Source: Hyphococcus sp. (lineage in GTDB: Bacteria; Pseudomonadota; Alphaproteobacteria; Caulobacterales; Parvularculaceae). Taken from it: DNA of 64,000 nt. Below are positions 1 to 7,612 of this stretch, in pieces. The notes below the pieces were generated by a model, which did not search any database, was not told the DNA's origin, and saw only the letters and a program-made list of their open reading frames with translations. The stretch spans positions 124,001 through 188,000 of the forward strand of contig JAJFGF010000046.1 of NCBI GenBank assembly GCA_021776245.1, written 5' to 3'. Position numbers and translations under genes: made by a program. The stretch's first letter is position 1. Every line of letters begins with the position of its first letter.

Positions 1-423
1 TCCGAAGTTGTCAGCTTTGCCGATCTGGTCGTCGCGCCGACCCGGCCGAGTCCCCACGATTTGCGCGCTGTCGGCCCCACAGTCGACATCGCTGAAGCGC
101 GCGGCAAGCAGCTGATTTTCGTTGTCAATGCGGCGACGCCGCGTGCCCGTATTACGTCTGAGGCGGCGATCGCGCTGTCTCAACATGGTACAGTGGCGCC
201 AGTAACAGTCCATCACCGCGTTGATTTCGCGGCATCGATGATCGACGGGCGCACCGTTATGGAAATCGATCCGTTCTGTCAGTCTGCGCAGGAGGTTTCC
301 CAGCTTTGGAAATATCTTTATGAGCGACTGCAGCGTGCTGACGGGGCCTATCGCGCCCAGGAAGATCCAATGGCGGCGATGGCGAACCCCCACAACCGCG
401 TTTTCGGACGCCGGGCGGTGTAA
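1..423 (+). CDS. ParA-family partition ATPase, C-terminal part (5' end outside window)
   Basis: The frame is open from base 1, so this is the 3' part of a longer gene. The visible 140 residues match the back half of a ParA/MinD P-loop ATPase: a strand ending ADLVVAPTRPSPHDLRA, which holds the family's conserved (P/T)-R-P-S-P-x-D segment, then IFVVNAATPRARI, the strand with the conserved N of the nucleotide site. The Walker A motif lies upstream and cannot be checked. ParA proteins use ATP-dependent DNA binding to move chromosomes, plasmids or protein clusters. The stop codon overlaps the start of the next gene by one base (taATG), so the two are translationally coupled. The ribbon-helix-helix neighbour suggests a ParA/ParG-like pair rather than a ParA/ParB one (inference). 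Confidence 0.85.
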   Translation, partial: SEVVSFADLVVAPTRPSPHDLRAVGPTVDIAEARGKQLIFVVNAATPRARITSEAAIALSQHGTVAPVTVHHRVDFAASMIDGRTVMEIDPFCQSAQEVSQLWKYLYERLQRADGAYRAQEDPMAAMANPHNRVFGRRAV

Positions 424-1037
424 TGAACGGGTATGCGCCAAATCCATCCACCTCCGACGACAATGTCTGCGCCTCTCTGACGGCGGGACTGCTCGCGCGT
501 AAAGGCGAGGCGTTGCCGGCGGTAGATGCAGATGCGCATGCAGGTGTGGACCTTGCTGCGCCGCCGCCGCGTCCGGCGAACGGCGCCCCGCGCAAAGGCA
601 TCAGCCAGGAAACCATAGAAAGTTTGTATCCGGTGGGTCCTGAAAAGGGCGAGGCCCGGCCGCGCGGCAATGTGCACCACTTTCTTCGCCCATCCGGGAT
701 AGCTAACGGGGCGCCGAATGATGCTGCGCCTGAGACCTCATGGACAAATATGTCCACGCCAAACAAATCATATTTTGAGCACAAAGCCCGGCCCCAACGT
801 CCGCCCATTCATGATCAGCCGGGACCAAAGGCCAACGTCACCTTTCGCATGGCGGCGCGTGATTTTATTCGTATGCGTTTCGCCGCGCGCGATTTAGAGA
901 TGTCCTGTCAGTCCGTCATTCTCGAAGCGCTCGATTGCTATCTCGACGCCAACGACATTGCGACCGTCACCGATGAAGTCTGCGAGGCGGAGACCGAGCG
1001 CCTGATGCAGCGCATGGGCAAACGCCGGAGCGGGTAG
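423..1037 (+). CDS. Ribbon-helix-helix domain protein, probable ParA partner
   Basis: This 204-residue protein has two parts. Residues 1-135 are rich in Pro, Ala, Gly and Asn, with low predicted structure. A C-terminal segment (about 138-190) fits a ribbon-helix-helix fold: the strand NVTFRM, then a basic helix and a second helix ending EALDCYL. The tail is basic (RMGKRRSG). The ATG overlaps the ParA stop, which favours an operon. RHH proteins act as dimeric DNA-binding partners for ParA ATPases in several plasmid systems (ParG, omega), where a flexible arm stimulates the ATPase. A long disordered arm plus an RHH domain would suit that role. The function is inferred from context; the protein itself is not a family I recognise. 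Confidence 0.7.
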   Translation: MNGYAPNPSTSDDNVCASLTAGLLARKGEALPAVDADAHAGVDLAAPPPRPANGAPRKGISQETIESLYPVGPEKGEARPRGNVHHFLRPSGIANGAPNDAAPETSWTNMSTPNKSYFEHKARPQRPPIHDQPGPKANVTFRMAARDFIRMRFAARDLEMSCQSVILEALDCYLDANDIATVTDEVCEAETERLMQRMGKRRSG

Positions 1038-1342
1038 CACGCGCAATGACGGTCTCCGAAATCTGGGAGCCGCCCGTTAATTGGCCGCTGCCATTCTGCG
1101 ACAAACGAGTATTTCTTTTCCGCCAATTGGTACGCATCGGCCCCGGAAACTCTGCTCCAACCCGTTGATTTCTCCGCAAAATCTGCGACAGTCCCGGTGT
1201 CTAGTCGCCGCTGCGCGCGTTTAGGCGCGTGGGCGGGGGATTTGCGCTTTGACGCGACTCGCCGCGGTGTTCCTGTAACGAATAGCCGAGCCTGTCCGAT
1301 ACAGATCGGCCGGTATGGAATAGGGTTCAACGGGAAGGGTTG
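1038..1342 (+). other. Intergenic region upstream of the Mrp operon
   Basis: There is no convincing open frame in these 305 bases. This should hold the promoter of the downstream antiporter operon. A TTGACG at about 1246 and a TGTAAC about 19 bases later resemble promoter boxes, but the spacing is long and I do not call them. A G-rich stretch (gggaaggg, 1332-1339) sits just before the mnhE start and can serve as its ribosome binding site. Confidence 0.4.
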
Positions 1343-1822
1343 ATGGGGCGGTTTATTATTCTCGTTTTGGCGCTGGCCGCCATCTGGCTGCTGTTGTCTG
1401 GTTATTTCGACAAGCCGTTATTGCTAGGCTTTGGCGCAGCATCTGTGATATTTGCCGCCTGGCTTGCCTATCGCGCCCGCGTCTTGGACGATTCGGGCGT
1501 TCCCGGTGGAGTCTTTCCAGGTATTTTTGGCTACATGATCTGGCTCACCTTTGAAATCGGCAAAGCGAACATCATGGTCATGCGTCATGCGCTCGCCGTT
1601 GAACCGAAACTCTCGCCAAAACTTTTCACGGTGAGGAATCCGCCTGGAACAAATCTCGGGAAAGTGATTTTTGCAAATTCAATTACGCTGACGCCTGGAA
1701 CCGTGAGCGTCGATCTCCGGGAGAATGAAATTCTTGTTCATGGGCTGACCGAAGAACTTTCCGATGTCGCTGGCATCAATGCCATGGGCGAGCGCGTCGC
1801 CAAGATTGAGCGGAGGCGATAA
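1343..1822 (+). CDS. mnhE: Mrp antiporter subunit E (MnhE)
   Basis: This 159-residue membrane protein is the first gene of the Mrp/Mnh cation:proton antiporter operon. It has hydrophobic helices at about 3-20 and 24-42, a further one near 58-75, and a C-terminal soluble domain. That domain carries the MnhE signature NSITLTPGTVSVDL near residue 115 and the family-like ILVHGLT. MrpE is needed for assembly and stability of the complex in the inner membrane. A TTG lies directly before the ATG; I chose the ATG because it has better spacing from the gggaaggg site. The next gene starts 4 bases after the stop. Confidence 0.9.
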   Translation: MGRFIILVLALAAIWLLLSGYFDKPLLLGFGAASVIFAAWLAYRARVLDDSGVPGGVFPGIFGYMIWLTFEIGKANIMVMRHALAVEPKLSPKLFTVRNPPGTNLGKVIFANSITLTPGTVSVDLRENEILVHGLTEELSDVAGINAMGERVAKIERRR

Positions 1823-1826
1823 GCTG

Positions 1827-2132
1827 ATGTTTGTCGCCGCCGCCGCCGCGATTATTGCCGCCCTGGTCCTGGCCCCGATCCGGGCGTTTGCCGGTCCGTC
1901 GCTTTACGATCGTGTGCTTGCCGGCAATTCCTTTGGCACCAAAACAGTGCTGTTGATTGGCGTCATGGGATTTTTGACAGGGCGTCCCGATTTTCTCGAT
2001 ATTGCGCTTTTATATGCATTGATCAACTTCGCAGCGACGCTGGCGATCTTGCGCTTCTTTTCCTATCGAACGCCCAAGGGAGAGCCCGCCGGGCCGCTCA
2101 ATCCTCCCATGAATGGTGGAGGCGCTGCATGA
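1827..2132 (+). CDS. mnhF: Mrp antiporter subunit F (MnhF)
   Basis: This 101-residue protein has three hydrophobic helices, the usual MnhF arrangement. The family signature is the segment RAFAGPSLYDRVLAGNSFGTK (residues about 18-38), where the PS-x-x-DR-x-x-A core is typical, followed by LYALINFAATLAILRF. The open frame extends upstream, but ATG 1827 follows a good ribosome binding site (cggagg, 1811-1816) inside the end of mnhE and gives the normal family length. MrpF is a small integral membrane subunit of the Na+/H+ antiporter. The stop overlaps the mnhG start by four bases (ATGA). Confidence 0.9.
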   Translation: MFVAAAAAIIAALVLAPIRAFAGPSLYDRVLAGNSFGTKTVLLIGVMGFLTGRPDFLDIALLYALINFAATLAILRFFSYRTPKGEPAGPLNPPMNGGGAA

Positions 2133-2470
2133 TCGACTGGGATTTGGCGCGCGATCTTTTGTCCTGGGTGCTGTTCCTGACGGGCGGCGCGGCGGTGGTG
2201 ATCGGCGCTCTCGGCATTGTGCGTTTTCCGGATTTTTTCACGCGTTTGCATGCAGCCGGCGTTACCGATACGGCGGGCGCTGAACTTATTGTTTTCGCTA
2301 TGATGCTACAGGCGCCGAACTGGCTGGTCGTCGCCAAGCTCGGCTTCATTGCTGTTTTCCTTGCCCTAACCTCGCCAGTGGCGACTCATGCGATCGCACA
2401 TGCCGCCTGGATGACCGGCTTTAAGCCGATGCAAGGACCTGATCTCCGCTATGAAGGAGACGGCAAATGA
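2129..2470 (+). CDS. mnhG: Mrp antiporter subunit G (MnhG)
   Basis: This 113-residue protein has three transmembrane helices and the MnhG/PhaG signature near residues 25-48: GALGIVRFPDFFTRLHAAG, then TDTAGAELI. The Arg-Phe-Pro-Asp-Phe and Arg-Leu-His-Ala pattern is diagnostic of the family. MrpG is a small structural subunit of the multi-protein Na+(K+)/H+ antiporter. The gene is coupled to both neighbours by ATGA overlaps, which supports co-translation and a stoichiometric complex. Confidence 0.92.
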   Translation: MIDWDLARDLLSWVLFLTGGAAVVIGALGIVRFPDFFTRLHAAGVTDTAGAELIVFAMMLQAPNWLVVAKLGFIAVFLALTSPVATHAIAHAAWMTGFKPMQGPDLRYEGDGK

Positions 2471-3060
2471 GCAGCTTTCAAACGCATATTTCTCCATTGT
2501 TATTTCTAGATCTGTCGCTGTTGACGATGTTGGTGCTGGTTGCATTTGCGATGCTGCGGTCAAGGCAATTATTTGCCGTGGTCATGCTGTCGGGAATCTA
2601 TTCGCTTCTGTCCGCTGCTTTTTTTGTATCGCTCGACGCCGTTGACGTTGCCTTTACCGAAGCTGCGGTCGGCGCCGGGGTTTCGACCGTGTTGATGCTG
2701 GGGGGCATGTTGTTAACGGCGCGCCGCGAAAAACCGGTGACGCCGGGCCGCGCGCCAGTCGCTCTCGCAGTTGTTCTGGCGACTGGTGCTGCGCTGATTT
2801 ATGCGACTATCGACATGCCGGCATTTGGCGATCCTCACTCACCGGCAAACAGCTCTATCGGCCAAATGTATGTTGACGAAACGCCAAACGATATCGCTGT
2901 CCCCAATATCGTGACAGCGGTGCTGGCGAGCTATCGAGGGTTTGATACGCTGGGCGAGACCATGGTGATTTTTACAGCGGGCGTCGCGGTTATTTTGCTA
3001 CTTGGCATTGGTTCGGTACGCGGCGGTCGGCGCATTGCCGACAGGGATGAGGACGAATGA
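2467..3060 (+). CDS. MbhD/MbhE-like subunit, equivalent of the MrpA C-terminal domain (DUF4040)
   Basis: This 197-residue membrane protein has about five helices. Residues 12-80 resemble MbhD/DUF4040: the segment AFTEAAVGAGVSTVLMLGG is typical of this module. The last 50 residues (YRGFDTLGETMVIFTAGVAV) match the MbhE-like end of MrpA, where the conserved Asp-Thr-Leu-Gly-Glu sits in the antiporter module. In classical Mrp systems both modules are fused to the C-terminus of MrpA; here they form a separate polypeptide. A soluble loop (about 115-145) separates the two modules. The gene overlaps both neighbours by four bases. Assignment by motif is good; the exact subunit name is a convention. Confidence 0.82.
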   Translation: MSSFQTHISPLLFLDLSLLTMLVLVAFAMLRSRQLFAVVMLSGIYSLLSAAFFVSLDAVDVAFTEAAVGAGVSTVLMLGGMLLTARREKPVTPGRAPVALAVVLATGAALIYATIDMPAFGDPHSPANSSIGQMYVDETPNDIAVPNIVTAVLASYRGFDTLGETMVIFTAGVAVILLLGIGSVRGGRRIADRDEDE

Positions 3061-3500
3061 TGGAACGTCTGATCCTCAAAGTTACGACCAAAATTCTTTT
3101 TGCGCCGATCATCCTGTTCGCCCTTTATGTTCAGTTTCACGGCGATTACGGGCCTGGCGGCGGATTTCAGGCGGGCGTGATTTTTGCGGTTGCGTTTATC
3201 CTGCATGCATTTTGTTTCGGGCTCGATGAAACAAAAAAAGCACTGCCGCAAAAAGCGCTGATTGTTGCAATGGTTATTGGCCTGATGTTTTATGCGGGCA
3301 CTGGCGTGGCGACGATGCTCCTTGGCGGCAATCTCCTGGGCTATGACGCAATTGACCCCGCATCGACACACCATGCGGGCCAGCATTACGGCATATTACT
3401 GGTCGAATGGGGCGTAGGCGTGACCGTCGCTTCGACCATGCTGACAATTTTTTATCATTTCACCGGCCGCGAGCCTGACATCGATCAAGAAGATTGGTAG
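3057..3500 (+). CDS. mnhB: Mrp antiporter subunit B (MnhB)
   Basis: This 147-residue protein has four helices and the MnhB signature near residues 20-45: LFALYVQFHGDYGPGGGFQAGVIFA. The conserved His-Gly followed by Pro-Gly-Gly-Gly-Phe-Gln-Gly/Ala-Gly is diagnostic of MrpB. Two ATG codons are adjacent (3057 and 3060) and either may start translation; the first overlaps the upstream stop. MrpB forms part of the membrane arm between the MrpA C-terminal modules and MrpC. Confidence 0.92.
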   Translation: MMERLILKVTTKILFAPIILFALYVQFHGDYGPGGGFQAGVIFAVAFILHAFCFGLDETKKALPQKALIVAMVIGLMFYAGTGVATMLLGGNLLGYDAIDPASTHHAGQHYGILLVEWGVGVTVASTMLTIFYHFTGREPDIDQEDW

Positions 3501-3502
3501 GC

Positions 3503-4318
3503 ATGGAACACTGGATCGAGTTCATCGCAGCGCGCTATAATTACTGGATCGTCATTGTTCTGATGATGACAGGTCTCTACGTTGTTTTTGCACGCGGCAA
3601 CCTCGTCAAGAAAATCGTCGGCCTGAACTTATTTCAAACTTCGGTGTTCATTTTTTACATCACCATTGGTAAAATTGCCGGCGGAACAGCGCCGATTTAT
3701 TGCGCCGGCGAGTTGGATCACGGTGGAGACGCCGCCGGCCATGGCGGCCCTGCGGACAGTGATCACGGGCAAAATGACAATTTGCACGATGCGCCCGGCG
3801 TTTCAGACGCTCCCGCCCAACCCATAGGCGAAAGCAATCCTGTCGAAGGGCTTCATTCTAAAATCGAAAATATTTCTGAAGATCTTGCCGCCAATGATCT
3901 GAAGGCGGGGCTTAACGATCTTGGCCCCGCCGATGGGAGTGAGGCTGTCGCGTCGTTGCATGACGATGCTGGGAAGATTGTCAATGACACGCTCGTCAAT
4001 CTCCAAAAACCGGATGCGGCAACATTCGATCTGGCCGGCGGCGCGGCGCCGGGAACCGTCGATCACGCAGCCGATGTCGCTAACGCGCTCGGCGATGCAG
4101 GCCCGTGTCTGGGCGAAGTAATTTACACCAATCCGCTGCCCCATGTGCTGATCCTGACCGCAATTGTCGTTGGCGTTGCAACGACTGCAGTCGGACTGGC
4201 CCTCGCTGTGCGCATTCGCGAGGCCTATGGCTCAATTGAAGAAGACGAACTTGTCGCGCTCGACAATGTTGCCGAGTTTGGCGAAGCCGGCGCCGCAGCG
4301 GCCGGGGGCGCGGCATGA
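3503..4318 (+). CDS. mnhC: Mrp antiporter subunit C (MnhC) with a large inserted periplasmic domain
   Basis: MnhC/NuoK-like proteins normally have about 110-125 residues and three helices. This one has 271. Helix 1 (about 13-30), helix 2 (about 36-58, with the family-like GLNLFQTSVFIFYI) and helix 3 (about 213-236, after the signature NPLPHVLILTAIVVG) are all present. The usual short loop between helices 2 and 3 is replaced by about 140 residues (66-205) rich in Ala, Asp and Gly, with His at 73, 80, 88, 95, 118, 153 and 188. By NuoK topology this loop lies in the periplasm. Cys67 and Cys202 flank it and could form a disulfide. There is also an acidic C-terminal tail after residue 238. A TTG at 3494 is a possible but less likely start. 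The role of the insert is unknown. Confidence 0.88.
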   Translation: MEHWIEFIAARYNYWIVIVLMMTGLYVVFARGNLVKKIVGLNLFQTSVFIFYITIGKIAGGTAPIYCAGELDHGGDAAGHGGPADSDHGQNDNLHDAPGVSDAPAQPIGESNPVEGLHSKIENISEDLAANDLKAGLNDLGPADGSEAVASLHDDAGKIVNDTLVNLQKPDAATFDLAGGAAPGTVDHAADVANALGDAGPCLGEVIYTNPLPHVLILTAIVVGVATTAVGLALAVRIREAYGSIEEDELVALDNVAEFGEAGAAAAGGAA

Positions 4319-5820
4319 TCATCGCTTCCCAGATTGCGGTTTTGCCGATCATTACGCCGCTAATTCTTGCGCCGATTACTTTGCTGCTGCCAAAGGGACG
4401 CGCTTCCTGGGCTTGGGCGACATTGGTCAGCTGGCTGACATTTGCCGCGTGTAGTTTTGTGTTAAAGGAAGTCGCGCAGACCGGAGTCATTTCTTATCAT
4501 CTTGGCGATTGGGCGCCGCCATTGGGGATCGAATATCGCATTGATCTTGCCAATGCGCTTGTGTTGTTTCTTGTGTCCGGCATCGCTGCGGTTGTTTTTC
4601 CTTTTGCCTATCGCTCCGTGCAGCTCGAGATCGACGAGCGGCAGACACCTTATTTTTATGGCGCTCTGTTAATCTGTCTGACCGGCCTTTTGGGCGTTAC
4701 GGTCACCGGCGATGCGTTTAACGTTTTTGTTTTTTTGGAAATTTCGTCGCTCTCGACCTATGCGCTGATTGCCATGGGCGCGCGGCGCGATCGGCGCGCA
4801 TTGACCGCAGCCTTTAACTATCTCGTTATGGGCACAATCGGCGCCACGTTTTTTGTCATCGGAATTGGCCTCCTTTACCAGGCGACCGGCACGCTCAATA
4901 TGGCGGACCTTCATGACCGCCTTGTCGGTCAAGACAACCGCATGGTGCAGGCGGGCTTTGCCTTCATCGTTGTCGGTATTGGCCTTAAGCTGGCGATGTT
5001 TCCGTTGCACCTCTGGCTGCCGAATGCATACACTTATGCGCCGTCGGCAGTGACGGCGTTTCTGGCGGCGACCGCAACGAAAGTTGCAGTTTACGTCCTC
5101 ATCCGGTTTTTTTATTCAATTTTCGGCTTCGACTTTGCGTTTATGAACGCAGCCTTTACCTATGTTTTATTGCCCCTCGGCATCGCCGGCATGTTCGTCG
5201 CCTCGCTGGTCGCCATTTTTCAGGAAGACGTAAAACGCATGCTCGCGTATTCTTCGGTGGCGCAGATCGGCTATATGTTGCTTGGTCTTTCTTTCGCCAG
5301 TGCAGCCGGGCTGACGGCGACATTAGTGCATATGTTTAATCATGCCTTGATGAAGGGCGCGCTCTTTATGGCCGTCGCCTGCGTTGTATTTCGTTGCGGG
5401 TCACACTCCGTTCAGGCTTTTGCCGGGCTTTCCAAACGCATGCCCTACACGACATGGGCGTTCATTTTGAGCGGGTTATCGCTGATCGGAGTCCCTTTGA
5501 CCGTCGGGTTTATTTCTAAGTGGTATCTTTTACAGGCTGCATTCGACGCCGGGCATTGGTATGCGGGCTTTTTGATTGTCGCCAGTTCGCTGATCGCACT
5601 CATTTACATTGGACGTATTGCCGAACTGATGCTGTTGCGGGAACCGGCAAGTGAAGGGAAATATGTGATCGCCGCGAAGGACGCGCCGCTCTCAATGCTG
5701 ATCCCAATGTGGGCGCTGGTCGCGGCCAATATTTATTTCGGCGTCAGGACCGAGCTGACCGCGGGACTTGCGGAGCAGGCCGCTGCGACGCTGATGGCTT
5801 TTGCAGGAGGCGGCGCATGA
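4315..5820 (+). CDS. mnhD: Mrp antiporter subunit D (MnhD), Proton_antipo_M family
   Basis: This 501-residue polytopic protein belongs to the NuoN/NuoM-type proton-conducting family (PF00361). Visible hallmarks are FNVFVFLEISSLSTYALIA near residue 140, with the conserved membrane Glu of the antiporter channel, KLAMFPLHLWLPNAYTYAPSAV near 224-243, with the helix lysine and the His-Leu-Trp-Leu-Pro motif, and KRMLAYSSVAQIGYM near 308. About 14 helices are expected. MrpD is one of the two large subunits thought to carry protons or cations across the membrane. The gene is joined to mnhC and to the next large subunit by ATGA overlaps. Confidence 0.92.
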   Translation: MIIASQIAVLPIITPLILAPITLLLPKGRASWAWATLVSWLTFAACSFVLKEVAQTGVISYHLGDWAPPLGIEYRIDLANALVLFLVSGIAAVVFPFAYRSVQLEIDERQTPYFYGALLICLTGLLGVTVTGDAFNVFVFLEISSLSTYALIAMGARRDRRALTAAFNYLVMGTIGATFFVIGIGLLYQATGTLNMADLHDRLVGQDNRMVQAGFAFIVVGIGLKLAMFPLHLWLPNAYTYAPSAVTAFLAATATKVAVYVLIRFFYSIFGFDFAFMNAAFTYVLLPLGIAGMFVASLVAIFQEDVKRMLAYSSVAQIGYMLLGLSFASAAGLTATLVHMFNHALMKGALFMAVACVVFRCGSHSVQAFAGLSKRMPYTTWAFILSGLSLIGVPLTVGFISKWYLLQAAFDAGHWYAGFLIVASSLIALIYIGRIAELMLLREPASEGKYVIAAKDAPLSMLIPMWALVAANIYFGVRTELTAGLAEQAAATLMAFAGGGA

Positions 5821-7325
5821 TTTCTGCCGGCCTTGCTATTCCTCTTGCGCTCGCAGTTCCGATCATCGGCTGCCTCTTGATCTGGCTCGCGGATAAGTCG
5901 CCGAATCTACGCGAAGGCGTGACGTTAGTTACTGGCGGCATATTGTTGTTCCTGGTGATCACGGTATTTGCCGCAGTCAGCGATGGCGGGCGCCCGGAAT
6001 ATCATTTCATTGATGTGATTGATGGATTACCAATTGCATTTAAGGCTGAACCGCTCGGCGCGATGTTTGCGCTCATTGCAAGCGGCTTGTGGCTGGTCAA
6101 TTCAGTTTATTCAATTGGCTATATGCGCGGCGGTAACGAGTCGCATCAAACGCGCTTCTATATGAGCTTTGCGGTCGCGATTTCCGCCGCTATGGGCGTT
6201 GCGTTTGCCGCCAATCTATTCACGCTTTTCATCTTCTATGAAGTGTTGACGCTCTCGACATTTCCGTTGGTGACCCACAAAGGCAACGCGGATGCGCGGC
6301 GCGGCGGACGGGTCTATCTCGGCGTCTTGATGGCAACGTCAATCGGTCTTTTATTACCGGCGATTGTCTGGACTTATGCGATCACTGGAACGACGGAATT
6401 TGTTCCCGGCGGCATAATGAGCGCTCATGCGGATGCAGTGGGACCGCTCGCCGGCGTTTTACTCGGTCTTTATGCGTTTGGCGTCGGCAAGGCGGCGTTG
6501 ATGCCCGCTCATCCCTGGCTTCCCAACGCCATGGTTGCGCCAACACCGGTCTCTGCGTTTTTACACGCGGTTGCGGTCGTTAAGGCAGGTGTTTTTTCTA
6601 TTCTGAAAATTGCGATTTATGTTTTCGGCATTGATTTTCTTCACGAAACGGGCGCGTCGATGCCGTTCATGTGGATCGCTGCAGGCTCCATCCTGCTGGC
6701 GTCAGCAATCGCGATGAACAAGGATAACCTAAAAGCGCGGCTCGCCTTTTCGACCGTCTCGCAACTTTCCTATGTGACCCTGGGCGCCATGCTTGCGACA
6801 TCAATGGGTGTGATGGGCGGGGCGATGCAAATTGCAGCGCACGCGCTCGGCAAGATGACGCTCTTTATGTGCGCCGGCGCTGTTTATGTCGCTCATCACA
6901 AGACGCTCATTTCGGAAATGCGCGGGCTCGGCCGGGTCATGCCCTTTACATTTGGGGCTTTTTTCATCGGCGCTATGTCGATCATCGGTCTGCCGCCCAT
7001 GGCCGGATCCTGGCCCAAGTTTTTTCTGATGTTGGGCGCTGCGGACGCGGGTCAACTGGCAATTATCGCAGCCCTGATAATCTCGTCGATCCTCAATGTC
7101 ATTTATCTTTTGTCGATCCCTGTTCAGGCTTTTTATATGAACCCGGCGGAGGACGGCGAAAAAGCCACAGGCGCGAAAGGTGCGGGGATTAAATGGGGCG
7201 CGCTTAAAGAGGCGCCGATCCTTTGTATTGCGCCGCCGATAGCGACCGCACTCGGCGGCTTCCTGCTCTTTTTCTTTGCTGATCCGTTATACAATTTTCT
7301 AACGCCGCTAATCGGAGTTGGGTGA
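5817..7325 (+). CDS. Second Proton_antipo_M subunit (MnhD-like)
   Basis: This 502-residue polytopic paralogue of MnhD starts at the ATG overlapping the previous stop; the longer open frame upstream is an overlap artefact. It contains NLFTLFIFYEVLTLSTFPLV (channel Glu) near residue 140, GKAALMPAHPWLPNAMVAPTPVSAFLHAVAVVKAG near 225-260, and KARLAFSTVSQLSYV near 308, all typical of the NuoM/MrpD family. Together with the flanking paralogues, this gives three large antiporter-type subunits in one operon where a classical Mrp complex has two (MrpA and MrpD). Whether it replaces or supplements the MrpA N-terminal part cannot be told from the sequence alone. Confidence 0.88.
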   Translation: MISAGLAIPLALAVPIIGCLLIWLADKSPNLREGVTLVTGGILLFLVITVFAAVSDGGRPEYHFIDVIDGLPIAFKAEPLGAMFALIASGLWLVNSVYSIGYMRGGNESHQTRFYMSFAVAISAAMGVAFAANLFTLFIFYEVLTLSTFPLVTHKGNADARRGGRVYLGVLMATSIGLLLPAIVWTYAITGTTEFVPGGIMSAHADAVGPLAGVLLGLYAFGVGKAALMPAHPWLPNAMVAPTPVSAFLHAVAVVKAGVFSILKIAIYVFGIDFLHETGASMPFMWIAAGSILLASAIAMNKDNLKARLAFSTVSQLSYVTLGAMLATSMGVMGGAMQIAAHALGKMTLFMCAGAVYVAHHKTLISEMRGLGRVMPFTFGAFFIGAMSIIGLPPMAGSWPKFFLMLGAADAGQLAIIAALIISSILNVIYLLSIPVQAFYMNPAEDGEKATGAKGAGIKWGALKEAPILCIAPPIATALGGFLLFFFADPLYNFLTPLIGVG

Positions 7326-7612
7326 TGTCTGATCATGACAAAAATCAGGGTAATGCCAGTGAGAAAGGCTGGGCGGATAATCCACTATTCATCCGCGCCT
7401 TTCTCGGCCTGTTGATCCTTTCCTGTATTGGTGTTGCGGCGGCGAGCCTAAATGCAGCCTGGCATAACCCGCACCCTCATTTTGAAATTGAAGCCTTCCC
7501 TGCGTTTTTTGCAATCTACGGATTTCTCGCTTTTGCGTTCATCGTGCTTGCTGGCCAGCACTTAAGAAAACTCGTTGGCCGCAAGGAGGAGTATTACGAT
7601 GAGCGCGAGTAA
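7325..7612 (+). CDS. Small two-helix membrane protein within the Mrp operon, function unknown
   Basis: This 95-residue protein has a polar N-terminus (MSDHDKNQGN), two predicted membrane helices (about 25-45 and 58-80) joined by a His/Pro-rich loop, and a charged C-terminus ending EEYYDERE. It is not one of the recognised Mrp subunits A-G. The ATG overlaps the preceding stop (tgATG), and a GTG sits one codon earlier. The next gene begins inside its 3' end. The tight coupling on both sides implies that it is made with the antiporter and probably binds one of the large subunits, which is inference. I recognise no family. Confidence 0.75.
   Translation: MSDHDKNQGNASEKGWADNPLFIRAFLGLLILSCIGVAAASLNAAWHNPHPHFEIEAFPAFFAIYGFLAFAFIVLAGQHLRKLVGRKEEYYDERE

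Noticed and set aside
1246-1275. Promoter for the Mrp operon (TTGACG, TGTAAC)
   Set aside because: The spacing of about 19 bases and weak -10 make it unreliable without transcript data.
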